The translations under genes and the position numbers were made by a program. A DNA stretch of 64,000 nucleotides, taken from positions 62,493 through 126,492 of the forward strand of contig CAJTCV010000004.1 of the NCBI GenBank assembly GCA_910574805.1, in the 5' to 3' direction. Source of the stretch: Lachnospiraceae bacterium. Its GTDB lineage: Bacteria; Bacillota; Clostridia; Lachnospirales; Lachnospiraceae. Below are positions 8,306 to 16,860 of this stretch, piece after piece. The number at the start of each line of letters is the position of its first letter. Position 1 is the stretch's first letter. The notes below the pieces were generated by a model. That model ran no database searches. It worked only from the letters and a program-made list of their open reading frames with translations, and was not told where the DNA came from.

Positions 8306-11300
8306 ATGGGTTTGACGAGACTGTCATTAAAGAGGCCGGTCTCCACGCTGCTCCTGGTACTGGCGCTGGTGGTGTTCGGGTTTTCTTCCCTGACAACCCT
8401 GCGTCTGGAGCTGATGCCGGATATGGATATGCCCATTATGATGGTCATGACCGTGTATCCGGGGGCAGACCCGGAGTCGGTGGAAGCGCTGGTGAGCGGC
8501 GAGATCGAAGGACAGGTGGCGAGCCTGAGCGGTGTGGATTCCGTCATGTCCTACTCCCAGGAAAATATGTCCATGGTCCTTCTTCAGTACGACTACAGTG
8601 TGGATACCAATGACGCGTATCTGGATCTGCGGGCGGCGCTGGATATTACGGCGTCCACGCTTCCGGAGGAATGCCAGGAGCCCATGGTGATCCAGATGGA
8701 TATCAACGCCATGCCCAGCATCATGTACTCGGTGAGCACCACGGATGGAAGCGATGCCTATTCTCTGGTTAACGATACCATCGTACCGGAGCTGGAAGCC
8801 ATCAGTACAGTGGCGGATGTGCAGATAAGCGGCGGACGGGAACACTATATCCGGGTCCTTCTGGACGAGGAGGCTCTGAATCAGTACGGGATGAGCATGA
8901 GTCAGGTGGCTCAGAGCATCGCGGCAACGGATTTTACGATTCCTCTGGGATCGCTGGAGCAGGGCAGCCAGTCCATCAGTGCCATCAGCACCTCTGAGAA
9001 TCAGACGGTGCAGGAGCTGCGGCGGATCCCCCTGTTTACGGGAGTGGGCAGTCTGATCCAGCTTTCCGACATTGCAGAGGTGAGCTGGTCCCAGAAGGAT
9101 CAGGACAGCATCAGCCGTTTTAACGGAGAGGATACCATCACGGTATCGGTGACCAAGAACCAGACAGCCAGCACCATCGGGATGGTAAATGATGTAAAGA
9201 GGGTCATGAACCGGATGCTGGAGGAGAACAGCAATCTGATGATGGACATTTCCATGGATATGTCTGATCAGATCAAGGAAGCAGTGGGCTCTGTGGCCAG
9301 CACGCTTCTCATGGGCGTGGTCCTGTCCATGATCATCCTCTTTCTCTTTTTCGGAGACTGGAAGGCCAGCCTGATCGTGGGCAGCTCCATGCCCATCTCT
9401 CTGCTGGTGACGATCATCGTCATGGCGGTGGCGGGCTTTTCGCTGAACATGATCACCCTGGGGGCGCTGGTGATCGCCATCGGTATGATGGTGGACAGCT
9501 CCATCGTCGTGCTGGAGAGCTGTTTCCGTTCCAAGGACCGGATGCCGGATTTTAAAGAAGCGGCGCTGCAGGGGGCAAGAGGTGTGGTAGGTTCGATCAT
9601 TGCCTCCACCATTACGACGGTGGTCGTATATCTGCCCCTCTGCCTGCAGGAGGGCTTAAGCGGCCAGATCTTCGGGCAGCTCGGGTATACCATTATCTTT
9701 GCCATGCTTGCATCCCTGATCTCTGCCATGACACTGGTGCCCCTGTTCTTTCATCTGTTCAAGCCGAAGGAAAAGAAGGAGCTTAAGATCAACGATCTTC
9801 TGGACGGCATGCGGGCAGGCTATGACACCATGGAGAGAAAGCTGCTTCATCACAAGAAGCTGTGTGTTCTGGTGTCCGTACTCCTTCTGGTCCTGTCGTT
9901 CTTCCTGACTTCCTTTATGGAGACGGAGCTGATGCCGTCCATGGATGAAGGTATGGTAAGCATCAGCGCCACCTTCCGTTCCGGCACGAAAGTGTCCGAG
10001 GTGGATGAACGGATGCAGCGGCTGGAGGATATGGTTGCCTCCCATGAGGATGTGGAAAATTATACGCTGACAGCTCAGAAGGGTTCCGCTTCCATCTCTG
10101 TCAATCTGAAGGATGACCGGAAGATGTCCAGCCAGGAGGTGGCGGACCAGTGGATGGAAGAGACCAGTGATATTGTGGATATGCAGCTGGAAATCGAAGT
10201 GAGCAGCCAGATGTCCACCATGATGGCGTCCGGAGCAGGTGCGTCAGTGACACTGGAATCCACGGATCTTGACGATATCAAAGAAGCAGCTTCCATGATG
10301 CAGGAGGCGGCATGGACCGTTCCCGGAGTGCTGAACGTCTCCAACAGTGCAGGCGAGACCTCTACGCAGATCCGGGTGGTGGTGGATCCGCTGGAGGCCA
10401 TGGGACACGGCATGGCGCCTGCGCAGGTGGCCGGAGCCATGTACAGCATGATCAGCGGGACCGAGGCCATGACGGTGACCTCCAACGGGGAGGAATACAG
10501 CGTATATCTGGAATATCCGGAAGGGACCTATGATGATGCCAGCAGGCTTCTGGGGGCCTCCATCTCCGGGATCCCGCTGTCAGAGCTTGCCACGCTGCAA
10601 TATACAGATTCTCAGCAGACGGTCATGAAGACAGACGGAAAATATACCCTGACCATCACTGCCACCTGTCTCTCGGACGATGTGAGCCGGGTGCAGGAGC
10701 GGCTGGACGGCCTTGCGGAAGAGATGGATTTTGCGGGGACGGTGGAGATCGTGCAGAATTCCATGGACGAGATGATGATCGAGTCCTTTACCGCGCTGGG
10801 CAAGGCCATTGCAGCGGCGGTTTTCCTGGTCTTCCTGGTCATGGCCATGCAGTTTGAGTCACCCAAATATTCGCTCATGGTCATGCTCAGTATTCCTTTC
10901 AGCCTGATCGGTTCTCTGGGACTTCTGTTCCTCACGGGAGAAGCGATCAGCATGACTTCTCTCATGGGTATTCTGATGCTGGTGGGTATCGTGGTAAATA
11001 ACGGTATCCTCTACGTGGACGGTGTGAACGAGCTGCGGATGCGGATGCCCATAGAGGATGCTCTGGTGAAGAGCGGACAGACGAGACTCCGCCCCATCCT
11101 CATGACCACTCTGACGACGGTCATCTCCATGATCCCCATGGCCATGGGTCTTGGGAGCGGTACAGAGATGATGTCAGGTATGGCGATCATCATCATCGGC
11201 GGTCTCGTGGCCTCCACGATCCTGATCCTGGTGCTTATGCCGGTCTTCTATCTGCTGGTATACGGCAGGAGCAAAAAGGAGCGCAGAGAGCGCCGGCAGA

Positions 11301-11350
11301 GGTTTTATTTCTGGAAAAAAGAGGATTCTGAAAGTACTTTTAAACTGTAG
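8306..11350 (+). CDS. RND efflux transporter permease (AcrB/SwrC-like)
   Basis: The 1014-residue protein has the duplicated RND architecture: N-terminal helix with SLKRPVSTLLLV, large extracytoplasmic porter loop starting LMPDMDMP, a helix bundle at about residues 330-490, a second loop starting ELMPSMDEG (about 545), and a final helix bundle (about 830-990). TM4 reads AIGMMVDSSIVVLES; the position of the second AcrB proton-relay Asp is Ser, so only one Asp is present there. It is co-transcribed with the adaptor upstream. The family exports lipophilic compounds, and in Gram-positive hosts often surfactants, bile-like compounds or peptides. The substrate is unknown. Confidence 0.93.
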   Translation: MGLTRLSLKRPVSTLLLVLALVVFGFSSLTTLRLELMPDMDMPIMMVMTVYPGADPESVEALVSGEIEGQVASLSGVDSVMSYSQENMSMVLLQYDYSVDTNDAYLDLRAALDITASTLPEECQEPMVIQMDINAMPSIMYSVSTTDGSDAYSLVNDTIVPELEAISTVADVQISGGREHYIRVLLDEEALNQYGMSMSQVAQSIAATDFTIPLGSLEQGSQSISAISTSENQTVQELRRIPLFTGVGSLIQLSDIAEVSWSQKDQDSISRFNGEDTITVSVTKNQTASTIGMVNDVKRVMNRMLEENSNLMMDISMDMSDQIKEAVGSVASTLLMGVVLSMIILFLFFGDWKASLIVGSSMPISLLVTIIVMAVAGFSLNMITLGALVIAIGMMVDSSIVVLESCFRSKDRMPDFKEAALQGARGVVGSIIASTITTVVVYLPLCLQEGLSGQIFGQLGYTIIFAMLASLISAMTLVPLFFHLFKPKEKKELKINDLLDGMRAGYDTMERKLLHHKKLCVLVSVLLLVLSFFLTSFMETELMPSMDEGMVSISATFRSGTKVSEVDERMQRLEDMVASHEDVENYTLTAQKGSASISVNLKDDRKMSSQEVADQWMEETSDIVDMQLEIEVSSQMSTMMASGAGASVTLESTDLDDIKEAASMMQEAAWTVPGVLNVSNSAGETSTQIRVVVDPLEAMGHGMAPAQVAGAMYSMISGTEAMTVTSNGEEYSVYLEYPEGTYDDASRLLGASISGIPLSELATLQYTDSQQTVMKTDGKYTLTITATCLSDDVSRVQERLDGLAEEMDFAGTVEIVQNSMDEMMIESFTALGKAIAAAVFLVFLVMAMQFESPKYSLMVMLSIPFSLIGSLGLLFLTGEAISMTSLMGILMLVGIVVNNGILYVDGVNELRMRMPIEDALVKSGQTRLRPILMTTLTTVISMIPMAMGLGSGTEMMSGMAIIIIGGLVASTILILVLMPVFYLLVYGRSKKERRERRQRFYFWKKEDSESTFKL

Positions 11351-11353
11351 AGA

Positions 11354-11383
11354 AAGGGCTGCTTTTTATAAGCAGCTCTTTGT
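11354..11383 (+). terminator. Rho-independent terminator after the RND operon
   Basis: Eleven-base stem built around GCTGCTT and AAGCAGC with a 5-nt loop, followed by a short T-containing tail. Confidence 0.65.
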
Positions 11384-11390
11384 AAAATAT

Positions 11391-11418
11391 TGTCGATTTC
11401 TCCCGAATTCTCTCGACA
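11391..11418 (+). promoter_or_regulatory. Pair of 0A-like boxes upstream of spo0A
   Basis: TGTCGAT (11391-11397) on the plus strand and, on the minus strand, TGTCGAG (11418-11412) each differ by one base from the Spo0A consensus TGTCGAA. They lie just upstream of the -35 of the spo0A promoter, as expected for autoregulation. Confidence 0.5.
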
Positions 11419-11426
11419 CGATTTGC

Positions 11427-11455
11427 TTGTAAGGAACTACCATTTTCCCTATAAT
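11427..11455 (+). promoter_or_regulatory. SigA-type promoter for spo0A
   Basis: TTGTAA (11427-11432), 17-nt spacer, TATAAT (11450-11455), about 80 nt before the spo0A start. No convincing SigH promoter was seen. Confidence 0.6.
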
Positions 11456-11534
11456 TCTGTCTATGGACGTTGAAACCTTTTGTATGAAGCTGTAGAAAGG
11501 AGACAGAAATAATGGGAATTAAGGAGGATACTGC

Positions 11535-12335
11535 ATGAGCAAATGGAGTATCGCCATCGCAGACGACAACGAGAGAATGGTGGAGATCCTGGACGGGATC
11601 CTGCGCCAGGACGAAGAGCTTCAGATTGTGGGAGTCGCCAGAAATGGGGAAGAGGCATGCCAGATCATCCGTGAGAAATCTCCGGACATCGTCCTTCTGG
11701 ATATCATCATGCCGAAGCTGGACGGGCTTACCGTCATGGAAAAGATCGGACAGGATATTCAGATCCAGAAGAAACCGGAATTTGTCGTCATATCTGCGAT
11801 CGGTCAGGAGCGGATCACAGAAGACGCATTTCTGCTGGGGGCCAGCTATTACATCATGAAACCATTTGATCATGAAATGCTGCTGAGTCGTATTCAGAGC
11901 CTGAAAGCCGACAGGCAGAAAAAACGGGCAGAGATCCGCAGAGTGGCGCCGTATGAGACGCGTATGGCTTACATTGAGCGTAACCTGGAGACGGATGTAA
12001 CGAATATGATTCATGAGATTGGTGTGCCTGCTCACATCAAGGGCTATCAGTATCTAAGAGACGCGATCATGATGGCGGTGGAGGATATGAACATGCTCAA
12101 TTCGATCACCAAGATCCTCTATCCGACGATCGCGAAAAATCACCAGACGACTCCGAGCAGGGTAGAGCGCGCGATCAGACATGCGATCGAGGTGGCATGG
12201 AGCAGGGGCAAGATGGATACGATCGATGAACTGTTCGGTTATACTGTCAGTGTTGGCAAAGGAAAACCGACAAATTCAGAATTTATTGCGCTGATCGCCG
12301 ATAAGATTCGTCTGGATTATAAAAAACATGCGTGA
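11535..12335 (+). CDS. spo0A: Sporulation master regulator Spo0A
   Basis: The 266-residue response regulator has an N-terminal receiver (DDN acidic pocket, phospho-acceptor Asp56 in VLLDIIMP, Lys109 in YYIMKPFD), a linker, and the Spo0A-specific C-terminal DNA-binding domain with recognition helix region [18 protein letters not shown]. Phosphorylated Spo0A binds 0A boxes and starts sporulation. The start ATG follows AAGGAGG by 8 nt. spoIVB, which commonly precedes spo0A in clostridia, is absent here; the upstream neighbour is the RND pump and the downstream one glgA. The gene supports an endospore-forming host. Confidence 0.97.
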   Translation: MSKWSIAIADDNERMVEILDGILRQDEELQIVGVARNGEEACQIIREKSPDIVLLDIIMPKLDGLTVMEKIGQDIQIQKKPEFVVISAIGQERITEDAFLLGASYYIMKPFDHEMLLSRIQSLKADRQKKRAEIRRVAPYETRMAYIERNLETDVTNMIHEIGVPAHIKGYQYLRDAIMMAVEDMNMLNSITKILYPTIAKNHQTTPSRVERAIRHAIEVAWSRGKMDTIDELFGYTVSVGKGKPTNSEFIALIADKIRLDYKKHA

Positions 12336-12349
12336 TTCGTGAAAAAAAC

Positions 12350-12378
12350 TTTTAATGCCCCGTCATTTTTGTTATAAT
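12350..12378 (+). promoter_or_regulatory. Candidate promoter for glgA
   Basis: TATAAT at 12373-12378 inside TTGTTATAATCATAACA, with a poor -35 (TTTTAA) 17 nt upstream. It lies between spo0A and glgA. Confidence 0.35.
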
Positions 12379-12409
12379 CATAACAGATTATATTGACCGG
12401 AGGAGAAGC

Positions 12410-13864
12410 ATGAAGACAAAAGTTTTATTTATTGCATCCGAGTGTGTACCGTTCATCAAGACAGGCGGTCTGGCGGATGTTGTGGGGTCTTTGCCAGGGT
12501 ATTTTGACAAAGAAAGATACGAAGTGCGCGTGATCGTTCCGAATTACATATGTATCGCTCCCGAATGGAAGGAAAAGATGGAGTTCGTGACGAATTTTTA
12601 CATGGACATGGCATGGAGAAGCCAGTATGTAGGTGTGCTGGAGATGGAGCATGAGGGGATCCGGTATTATTTCATTGACAATGAATATTATTTTGCCGGA
12701 GACAGGCCGTATGGATATATTCATGAAGACGTGGAGAAATTTGCATTTTTCTCAAAGGCGGCCTTATCGATTCTGCCGGTTATTGGTTTCCGGCCGGATA
12801 TCGTACATTGCCATGACTGGCAGACGGGACTGGTTCCGGTATATCTGAAGGACAGTTTTCACAAAGGCGAGTTTTACGCGGATATGAAGTCCATTATGAC
12901 GATTCACAATCTGAAATTTCAGGGGATCTGGAACATACCGGCAGTGCAGGATGCCACGGGGCTTGACATGTCTTATTTTACATCAGATAAATTGGAAGCA
13001 TTTGGTGACGCCAATTATCTGAAGGGAGGAATCGTATACGCAGACTATGTGACGACGGTGAGCCGCACTTATGCGGAAGAGATCAAAACCCCGCATTACG
13101 GCGAGCATCTGGACGGCCTGATGCGGGCAAGATCCAACTGCCTGTGCGGGATCGTGAACGGTCTGGACCATCGGGAGTGGGATCCTGCGACGGATCCGAT
13201 GATTCCGAAAAATTACACGGAAGACACCTTCCGCACGGATAAAGTAAAAAATAAACTTGCTCTGCAGAAGGAGCTGGGGCTGGAAGTGGACAAAAAAAAG
13301 ATGCTCATCGGCATCGTGTCCCGGCTCACAGATCAGAAAGGCTTTGACCTGATCGACTGCATTATGGATGAATTGTGCCAGGACGAGGTACAGATCGTCG
13401 TCCTTGGGACAGGGGAGGACCGCTATGAGAACATGTTCCGGCATTTTGCCTGGAAATACGGCGGAAAAGTGGCGGCATGCATCTATTATTCCAATGAGCT
13501 GTCTCATAAGATCTACGCTGCCGGCGATGCATTCCTGATGCCGTCCCGGTTCGAGCCCTGCGGTCTCAGCCAGCTCATGAGCCTTCGGTACGGTACGCTT
13601 CCCATCGTTCGGGAGACCGGCGGGCTTAAGGATACGGTGGAGCCGTACAACGAGTTCGAGGAGACGGGCACCGGGTTCAGCTTTACCAATTATAACGCCC
13701 ATGAGATGCTGTCCGCAATCCGTTATGCAGAGTCCGTTTATTATGATAAAAAACGTTCCTGGAATAAAATGGCAGAACGTGCAATGAAAGCCGATTTTTC
13801 CTGGAAGAGTTCAGCAAAACAATACGAAGCGCTTTACGATCGTCTGTCTCCGGAAAAAGGCTGA
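12410..13864 (+). CDS. glgA: Glycogen synthase GlgA (GT5)
   Basis: The 484-residue enzyme transfers glucose from ADP-glucose to the growing alpha-1,4 chain. The N-terminal Rossmann domain carries the ADP-glucose lysine motif KTGGLADVVGSLP at residues 17-29 and HCHDWQTGLVPVY; the C-terminal domain carries GIVSRLTDQKGFDL and the GT5 motif SRFEPCGLSQLMSLRYGT near residue 380. Length matches the family. ATG follows GGAGGAG by 5 nt. The ADP-glucose pyrophosphorylase glgC/glgD is not in the window. Confidence 0.95.
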   Translation: MKTKVLFIASECVPFIKTGGLADVVGSLPGYFDKERYEVRVIVPNYICIAPEWKEKMEFVTNFYMDMAWRSQYVGVLEMEHEGIRYYFIDNEYYFAGDRPYGYIHEDVEKFAFFSKAALSILPVIGFRPDIVHCHDWQTGLVPVYLKDSFHKGEFYADMKSIMTIHNLKFQGIWNIPAVQDATGLDMSYFTSDKLEAFGDANYLKGGIVYADYVTTVSRTYAEEIKTPHYGEHLDGLMRARSNCLCGIVNGLDHREWDPATDPMIPKNYTEDTFRTDKVKNKLALQKELGLEVDKKKMLIGIVSRLTDQKGFDLIDCIMDELCQDEVQIVVLGTGEDRYENMFRHFAWKYGGKVAACIYYSNELSHKIYAAGDAFLMPSRFEPCGLSQLMSLRYGTLPIVRETGGLKDTVEPYNEFEETGTGFSFTNYNAHEMLSAIRYAESVYYDKKRSWNKMAERAMKADFSWKSSAKQYEALYDRLSPEKG

Positions 13865-13884
13865 CGACTGGTAAAGATTCGGAA

Positions 13885-13913
13885 GAATAATTCCTCTTTA
13901 TCTTCACATACTA
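13885..13913 (+). promoter_or_regulatory. Candidate forespore-type (SigG/SigF-like) promoter for coat genes
   Basis: GAATAA (13885-13890), 16-nt spacer, CATACTA (13907-13913), fitting the CATnnTA -10 of SigG-type promoters. It lies 36 nt before the first coat-like gene. SigE or SigK use cannot be excluded because CATAC also fits SigE. Confidence 0.35.
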
Positions 13914-13948
13914 CAGTTGCAAGTATGGAAAATAAGGAGGAATTTTTT

Positions 13949-14134
13949 ATGTCAGAATTATCAGAGCTTGATGTACAGAACCTTCGCCACCTGATCGGCG
14001 GAAGCGAGACCTGCCATGCAAAATTCAGCGCTTATGCTGCACAGGCTTCAGACCAGCAGGTAAAGCAGTATTTTGAGCAGGCAGCGCAGTCGGCAAAAGA
14101 GAACAAGCAGCAGTTGATGGGATTCTTGAAATAG
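13949..14134 (+). CDS. Small spore coat protein-like (CotF-related N-terminal half)
   Basis: A 61-residue helical, glutamine-rich protein with SELSELDVQNLRHLIGG at its start. AAGGAGG lies 7 nt before ATG 13949; an earlier in-frame ATG at 13925 has no ribosome site. It is immediately followed by a CotF-like gene, the usual tandem arrangement in clostridia, where one gene looks like the front half and the other like the back half of CotF. A role in the spore coat is inferred from this pairing and the candidate sporulation promoter. Confidence 0.6.
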   Translation: MSELSELDVQNLRHLIGGSETCHAKFSAYAAQASDQQVKQYFEQAAQSAKENKQQLMGFLK

Positions 14135-14148
14135 GAGGGCGATGAAAG

Positions 14149-14406
14149 ATGGATGAGAAGACGATGGTCAGCGATGCACTGGTGGGCATCAACGGAGAAC
14201 TGAAAATGTATGCGGAGTATATTACCCAGAGTGAAAACCCGCAGCTGAAACAGACGCTCAAGCAGATGCGGAACAAGGCAGAGACCGCACAGGAGCAGCT
14301 GTATCAGATCGCAAGAGAAAAGTCTTATTATGTACCGGCTTCCAAAGCGACGAAGGAAGAGGTGGAGCATGTGAAATCCCTGTTTAAACCGGAGTCCATG
14401 CTGTAG
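14149..14406 (+). CDS. Spore coat protein, CotF family
   Basis: The 85-residue protein is mostly helical and ends with the CotF-like pattern QLYQIAREKSYYVPAS, close to the Lys-x-x-Tyr-x-x-Pro signature of CotF C-termini. GGAGGG lies upstream. It starts 14 nt after the preceding small coat gene, so the two form one operon closed by a terminator. It is likely made in the mother cell or forespore during sporulation. Confidence 0.7.
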   Translation: MDEKTMVSDALVGINGELKMYAEYITQSENPQLKQTLKQMRNKAETAQEQLYQIAREKSYYVPASKATKEEVEHVKSLFKPESML

Positions 14407-14451
14407 GGAAGGCTGTCGTATCAGAAGACTGTGATCATGCAGTAAGCTGAG

Positions 14452-14499
14452 AACATCTCCCGGAGCTGTTATGCGGTAACAGATCCGGGGGATGTTTTT
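14452..14499 (+). terminator. Rho-independent terminator after the coat genes
   Basis: Thirteen-base stem (AACATCTCCCGGA pairing with TCCGGGGGATGTT, one G-T pair) followed by TTTTC. Confidence 0.8.
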
Positions 14500-14527
14500 C
14501 TGCACCGTTTTTCGGCCTGAAATCTGA

Positions 14528-14556
14528 TTGATAACCGGGTCTTTTTCTGTTATGCT
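14528..14556 (+). promoter_or_regulatory. Candidate promoter for the unknown gene at 14623
   Basis: TTGATA (14528-14533), 17-nt spacer, TATGCT (14551-14556). Confidence 0.5.
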
Positions 14557-14622
14557 GGAAGAGTAGATAAAAGCCGGCGGCAGAACCGGCTGGATGAACC
14601 TGAGAAAAGGAGTACAAATCTG

Positions 14623-15240
14623 ATGGAACCTTCAACCTGGGATAAAGAACGATACGAGGAATATATTGAAGATGTCAAAATCGCCCGCAGTGAAATGAAA
14701 AGCAGGAAACTGTATCCGTCGGAAACGATCCTGTGTGATCTTTACGCCCTTCCATCCCATAATTTTCAGACGTATTACGCCATAATTTATGAGTGCAGCG
14801 GCGGACTGAAAATGGTATATGCCAAGCCGCAGATTTACGCGAATATGTATGCGGAACCTGTTAAGATGTATCGTTTTTTGACGAGCAGGGAAGTTCAGAA
14901 ACATCCTGGATTTGATGGCAGGATCATTGTGGGAATGAAGCGCCTGTCGGATGCGTTTTCTGAACAGATAAGAAATATCATAGAGAATCTCCCGGATCGC
15001 CACATACTGGGAGAAAAACTGATTGTGATCGACGGAGCTTTCCAGGCGGTCCGGGTGTTCGGGGGCGATGCAGTAATAAAGGAAGCTGCATATTACAAGG
15101 CAGATATGATTCCTTTCAGGAATGAGACGGAATGGTCGGCCGGATATCTGGAGAATCTGTACCTGCGGGTGGGGGAATTGATCGGTGATCATTTAAACAC
15201 AGAGCAGAAGGAAATGCTGCGCAGAATGGAGCGGCGATAA
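14623..15240 (+). CDS. Conserved-looking protein of unknown function
   Basis: A 205-residue soluble protein; family not recognised. It has no signal peptide or membrane helix. Features are a charged N-terminus (DKERYEEYIEDVKIARSEMKS), an aromatic-rich centre (FQTYYAIIYECSGGLKMVYAKP), and a basic C-terminus ending RRMERR. An alternating strand/helix pattern suggests a single globular domain. AAAAGGAG lies 9 nt upstream of the ATG and it has its own promoter, so expression is likely. Nothing in the flanks (coat genes, riboflavin uptake) fixes its role. Confidence 0.65.
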   Translation: MEPSTWDKERYEEYIEDVKIARSEMKSRKLYPSETILCDLYALPSHNFQTYYAIIYECSGGLKMVYAKPQIYANMYAEPVKMYRFLTSREVQKHPGFDGRIIVGMKRLSDAFSEQIRNIIENLPDRHILGEKLIVIDGAFQAVRVFGGDAVIKEAAYYKADMIPFRNETEWSAGYLENLYLRVGELIGDHLNTEQKEMLRRMERR

Positions 15241-15287
15241 GAATATTTGAGAATTCAGAAGATTCAGAAGAATCTTTCATTGGGGTA

Positions 15288-15316
15288 TTTACAACGGGAA
15301 TGCATGGGAGTATAAT
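15288..15316 (+). promoter_or_regulatory. SigA-type promoter of the FMN-riboswitch operon
   Basis: TTTACA (15288-15293), 17-nt spacer, TATAAT (15311-15316), about 57 nt before the riboswitch. Confidence 0.65.
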
Positions 15317-15372
15317 ACTTTACAGCAGAGAAATGTAACTGCAATCACTTCATTCATAACTGAATACCGAAA

Positions 15373-15500
15373 GTCTTTGTGGCAGGGTGAAAGTCCCTAC
15401 CGATGGTACAGTCCATGACCCGCGAAAGCGGCTGATCCGGTGACCTCCTGTATGGGAAGGAATTCCGGAACCGACGGTTAAAGTCCGGATGAGAAAAGAC
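15373..15500 (+). ncRNA. FMN riboswitch (RFN element)
   Basis: The conserved segments appear in order: GGCAGGGTGAAAGTCCCTACC, then CCGCGAAAGCGG, TCCGGTGACCTCC, and AACCGACGGTTAAAGTCCGGATG. Closing stem P1 is formed by GTCTTT (15373-) and AAAAGAC (-15500). It binds FMN and represses the downstream riboflavin transporter by premature termination; a terminator hairpin follows 18 nt later. Confidence 0.95.
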
Positions 15501-15518
15501 ATTTTCTGCGAGAAATGC

Positions 15519-15547
15519 GCCCGGAGACCATGGTTCCGGGCTTTTTT
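15519..15547 (+). terminator. Riboswitch expression-platform terminator
   Basis: GCCCGGA pairs with TCCGGGC around GACCATGGT, followed by six T. It sits between the FMN aptamer and ribU, which fits transcription attenuation. Confidence 0.8.
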
Positions 15548-15647
15548 ATGTCATGGAAAGGGCTGCCGGCTCTTCCCGGAGATGGAAAAAGTCCTTTGAA
15601 TCAGGGGAAACGGTGCAGACTTTTATTTTCTGGAAGGAGGATTCAGG

Positions 15648-16307
15648 ATGAATCGAACAAATGAAACAGCAGACGTACTGGAATCAGGAAGACAGGTGAA
15701 TCATGCCGTCCATGTACAGGTAAAGCAGATTGCTTTTGTGGGACTGATGGGTGCCGTAAGCACGGTGCTCATGCTCCTTCGCTTTCCGCTCCCGTTCCTG
15801 CCGCCTTTTATGTCCTTTGATCTGTCGGGGGTCATGGAGATCATGGGCGGGTATATGTTCGGGCCGGTGGCAGCATTTTTTGTGATCATTGTAAAGATTC
15901 TTCTGCAGATGGTCATACAGGGGAGTCTGTCCTTCGGGACGGGTGAGATACAGGGGCTGATTCTCAGCTGTGCCTATGTGATGCCTGCCATCGCCATCTA
16001 CCACTGGAAGAAATCGAAGAAGACAGCAATCACCGGCATGGCTGTGAGTACGGTCGTGGTTTCGGTAACGGCGGTATTTACCAATCTGTATCTGATTATT
16101 CCGTTCTATGCAAGGCTTGCGGGAATGACGATGGGAGATATTGTGGCCATGTGTACAGCGGTCAATCCGGCAATGAAGGATGCGGCATCCATGGTCATTC
16201 TGGGAATTCTGCCGTTTAATCTGATCAAATACGGTGTGACATCTGCAGTTACATTTTTTATTTACAAGAGGCTGAGCGGGGTGATCCGGGGGATCATCAA
16301 CAGCTGA
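15648..16307 (+). CDS. ribU: Riboflavin ECF transporter substrate-binding subunit RibU
   Basis: The 219-residue protein has six membrane helices and family motifs MLLRFPLPFLPPFMSFDLSG (the S-component start of RibU) and FGPVAAFFVIIVKILLQ. RibU captures riboflavin for the shared ECF energising module, whose genes are not in this window. Its identity is supported by the FMN riboswitch directly upstream. GGAGG lies 8 nt before the ATG. A flavin-binding split-barrel gene follows 50 nt later and may share the FMN-controlled transcript. Confidence 0.95.
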   Translation: MNRTNETADVLESGRQVNHAVHVQVKQIAFVGLMGAVSTVLMLLRFPLPFLPPFMSFDLSGVMEIMGGYMFGPVAAFFVIIVKILLQMVIQGSLSFGTGEIQGLILSCAYVMPAIAIYHWKKSKKTAITGMAVSTVVVSVTAVFTNLYLIIPFYARLAGMTMGDIVAMCTAVNPAMKDAASMVILGILPFNLIKYGVTSAVTFFIYKRLSGVIRGIINS

Positions 16308-16357
16308 CCGGCCGCAGTGCCGGACGGCGGCAGCGGGATTAGAACCAGGAGGAACCT

Positions 16358-16843
16358 ATGAAATTTACATTAAATAAGGGGATTACTTATCAGGAAGCCG
16401 TAGACCGGATGTTCGAGATGCTGGGGGACAGCAGGATCATGGCGCTGGCTTCCAGTGTGAATGACTATGTCATGGTACGCAATGTAAGCTGCCTGTTTTA
16501 TGATGAGAAAATCTATTTCAAAACGGATAAGAATTTCCGGAAGACGCAGCAGCTTTTTGCCAATCCTCAGGTGGCTGTCTGCTGGAGCGGCGTGCAGGTG
16601 GAAGGCATCGCTGCAAACAAAGGGCTGGTGGTGGACGAACCGGGCCAGCGGTTTGCAGAGGGCTATAAGAAGCATCTGTGGGAGAGCTACAACAAGTACA
16701 GCCATGAGGATACGGAGATTCTCATTGAGATCACGCCGAAATTCGTGGAGATCTGGGACACCAGTGATGACGGATATGCGTTCCAGCTCTTCCTGGATTT
16801 TGAGAAGAAGAGCGTGGAAGTGAAGCAGTACGACGAGCGGTGA
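16358..16843 (+). CDS. Pyridoxamine 5'-phosphate oxidase family (flavin split-barrel) protein
   Basis: The 161-residue protein has the split-barrel pattern of the PPOX-like FMN-binding family: SRIMALASSVNDYVMVRNV, LFYDEKIYFKTDKNFRKTQQLFANPQVAVCW and VEGIAANKG. It lacks the full PdxH active-site set, so pyridoxal synthesis should not be assumed; members reduce quinones, bind haem or act on other substrates. Its place behind FMN-regulated ribU fits an FMN-dependent protein. It is convergent with the GT39 gene, with only 17 nt between the stops and no clear terminator. Confidence 0.82.
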   Translation: MKFTLNKGITYQEAVDRMFEMLGDSRIMALASSVNDYVMVRNVSCLFYDEKIYFKTDKNFRKTQQLFANPQVAVCWSGVQVEGIAANKGLVVDEPGQRFAEGYKKHLWESYNKYSHEDTEILIEITPKFVEIWDTSDDGYAFQLFLDFEKKSVEVKQYDER

Positions 16844-16860
16844 GGGTATGCGGCGCTGAC

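Noticed and set aside
16358-16843. PdxH pyridoxamine phosphate oxidase
   Set aside because: The protein is shorter than PdxH and lacks its conserved substrate-binding C-terminus; only the split-barrel family can be assigned.
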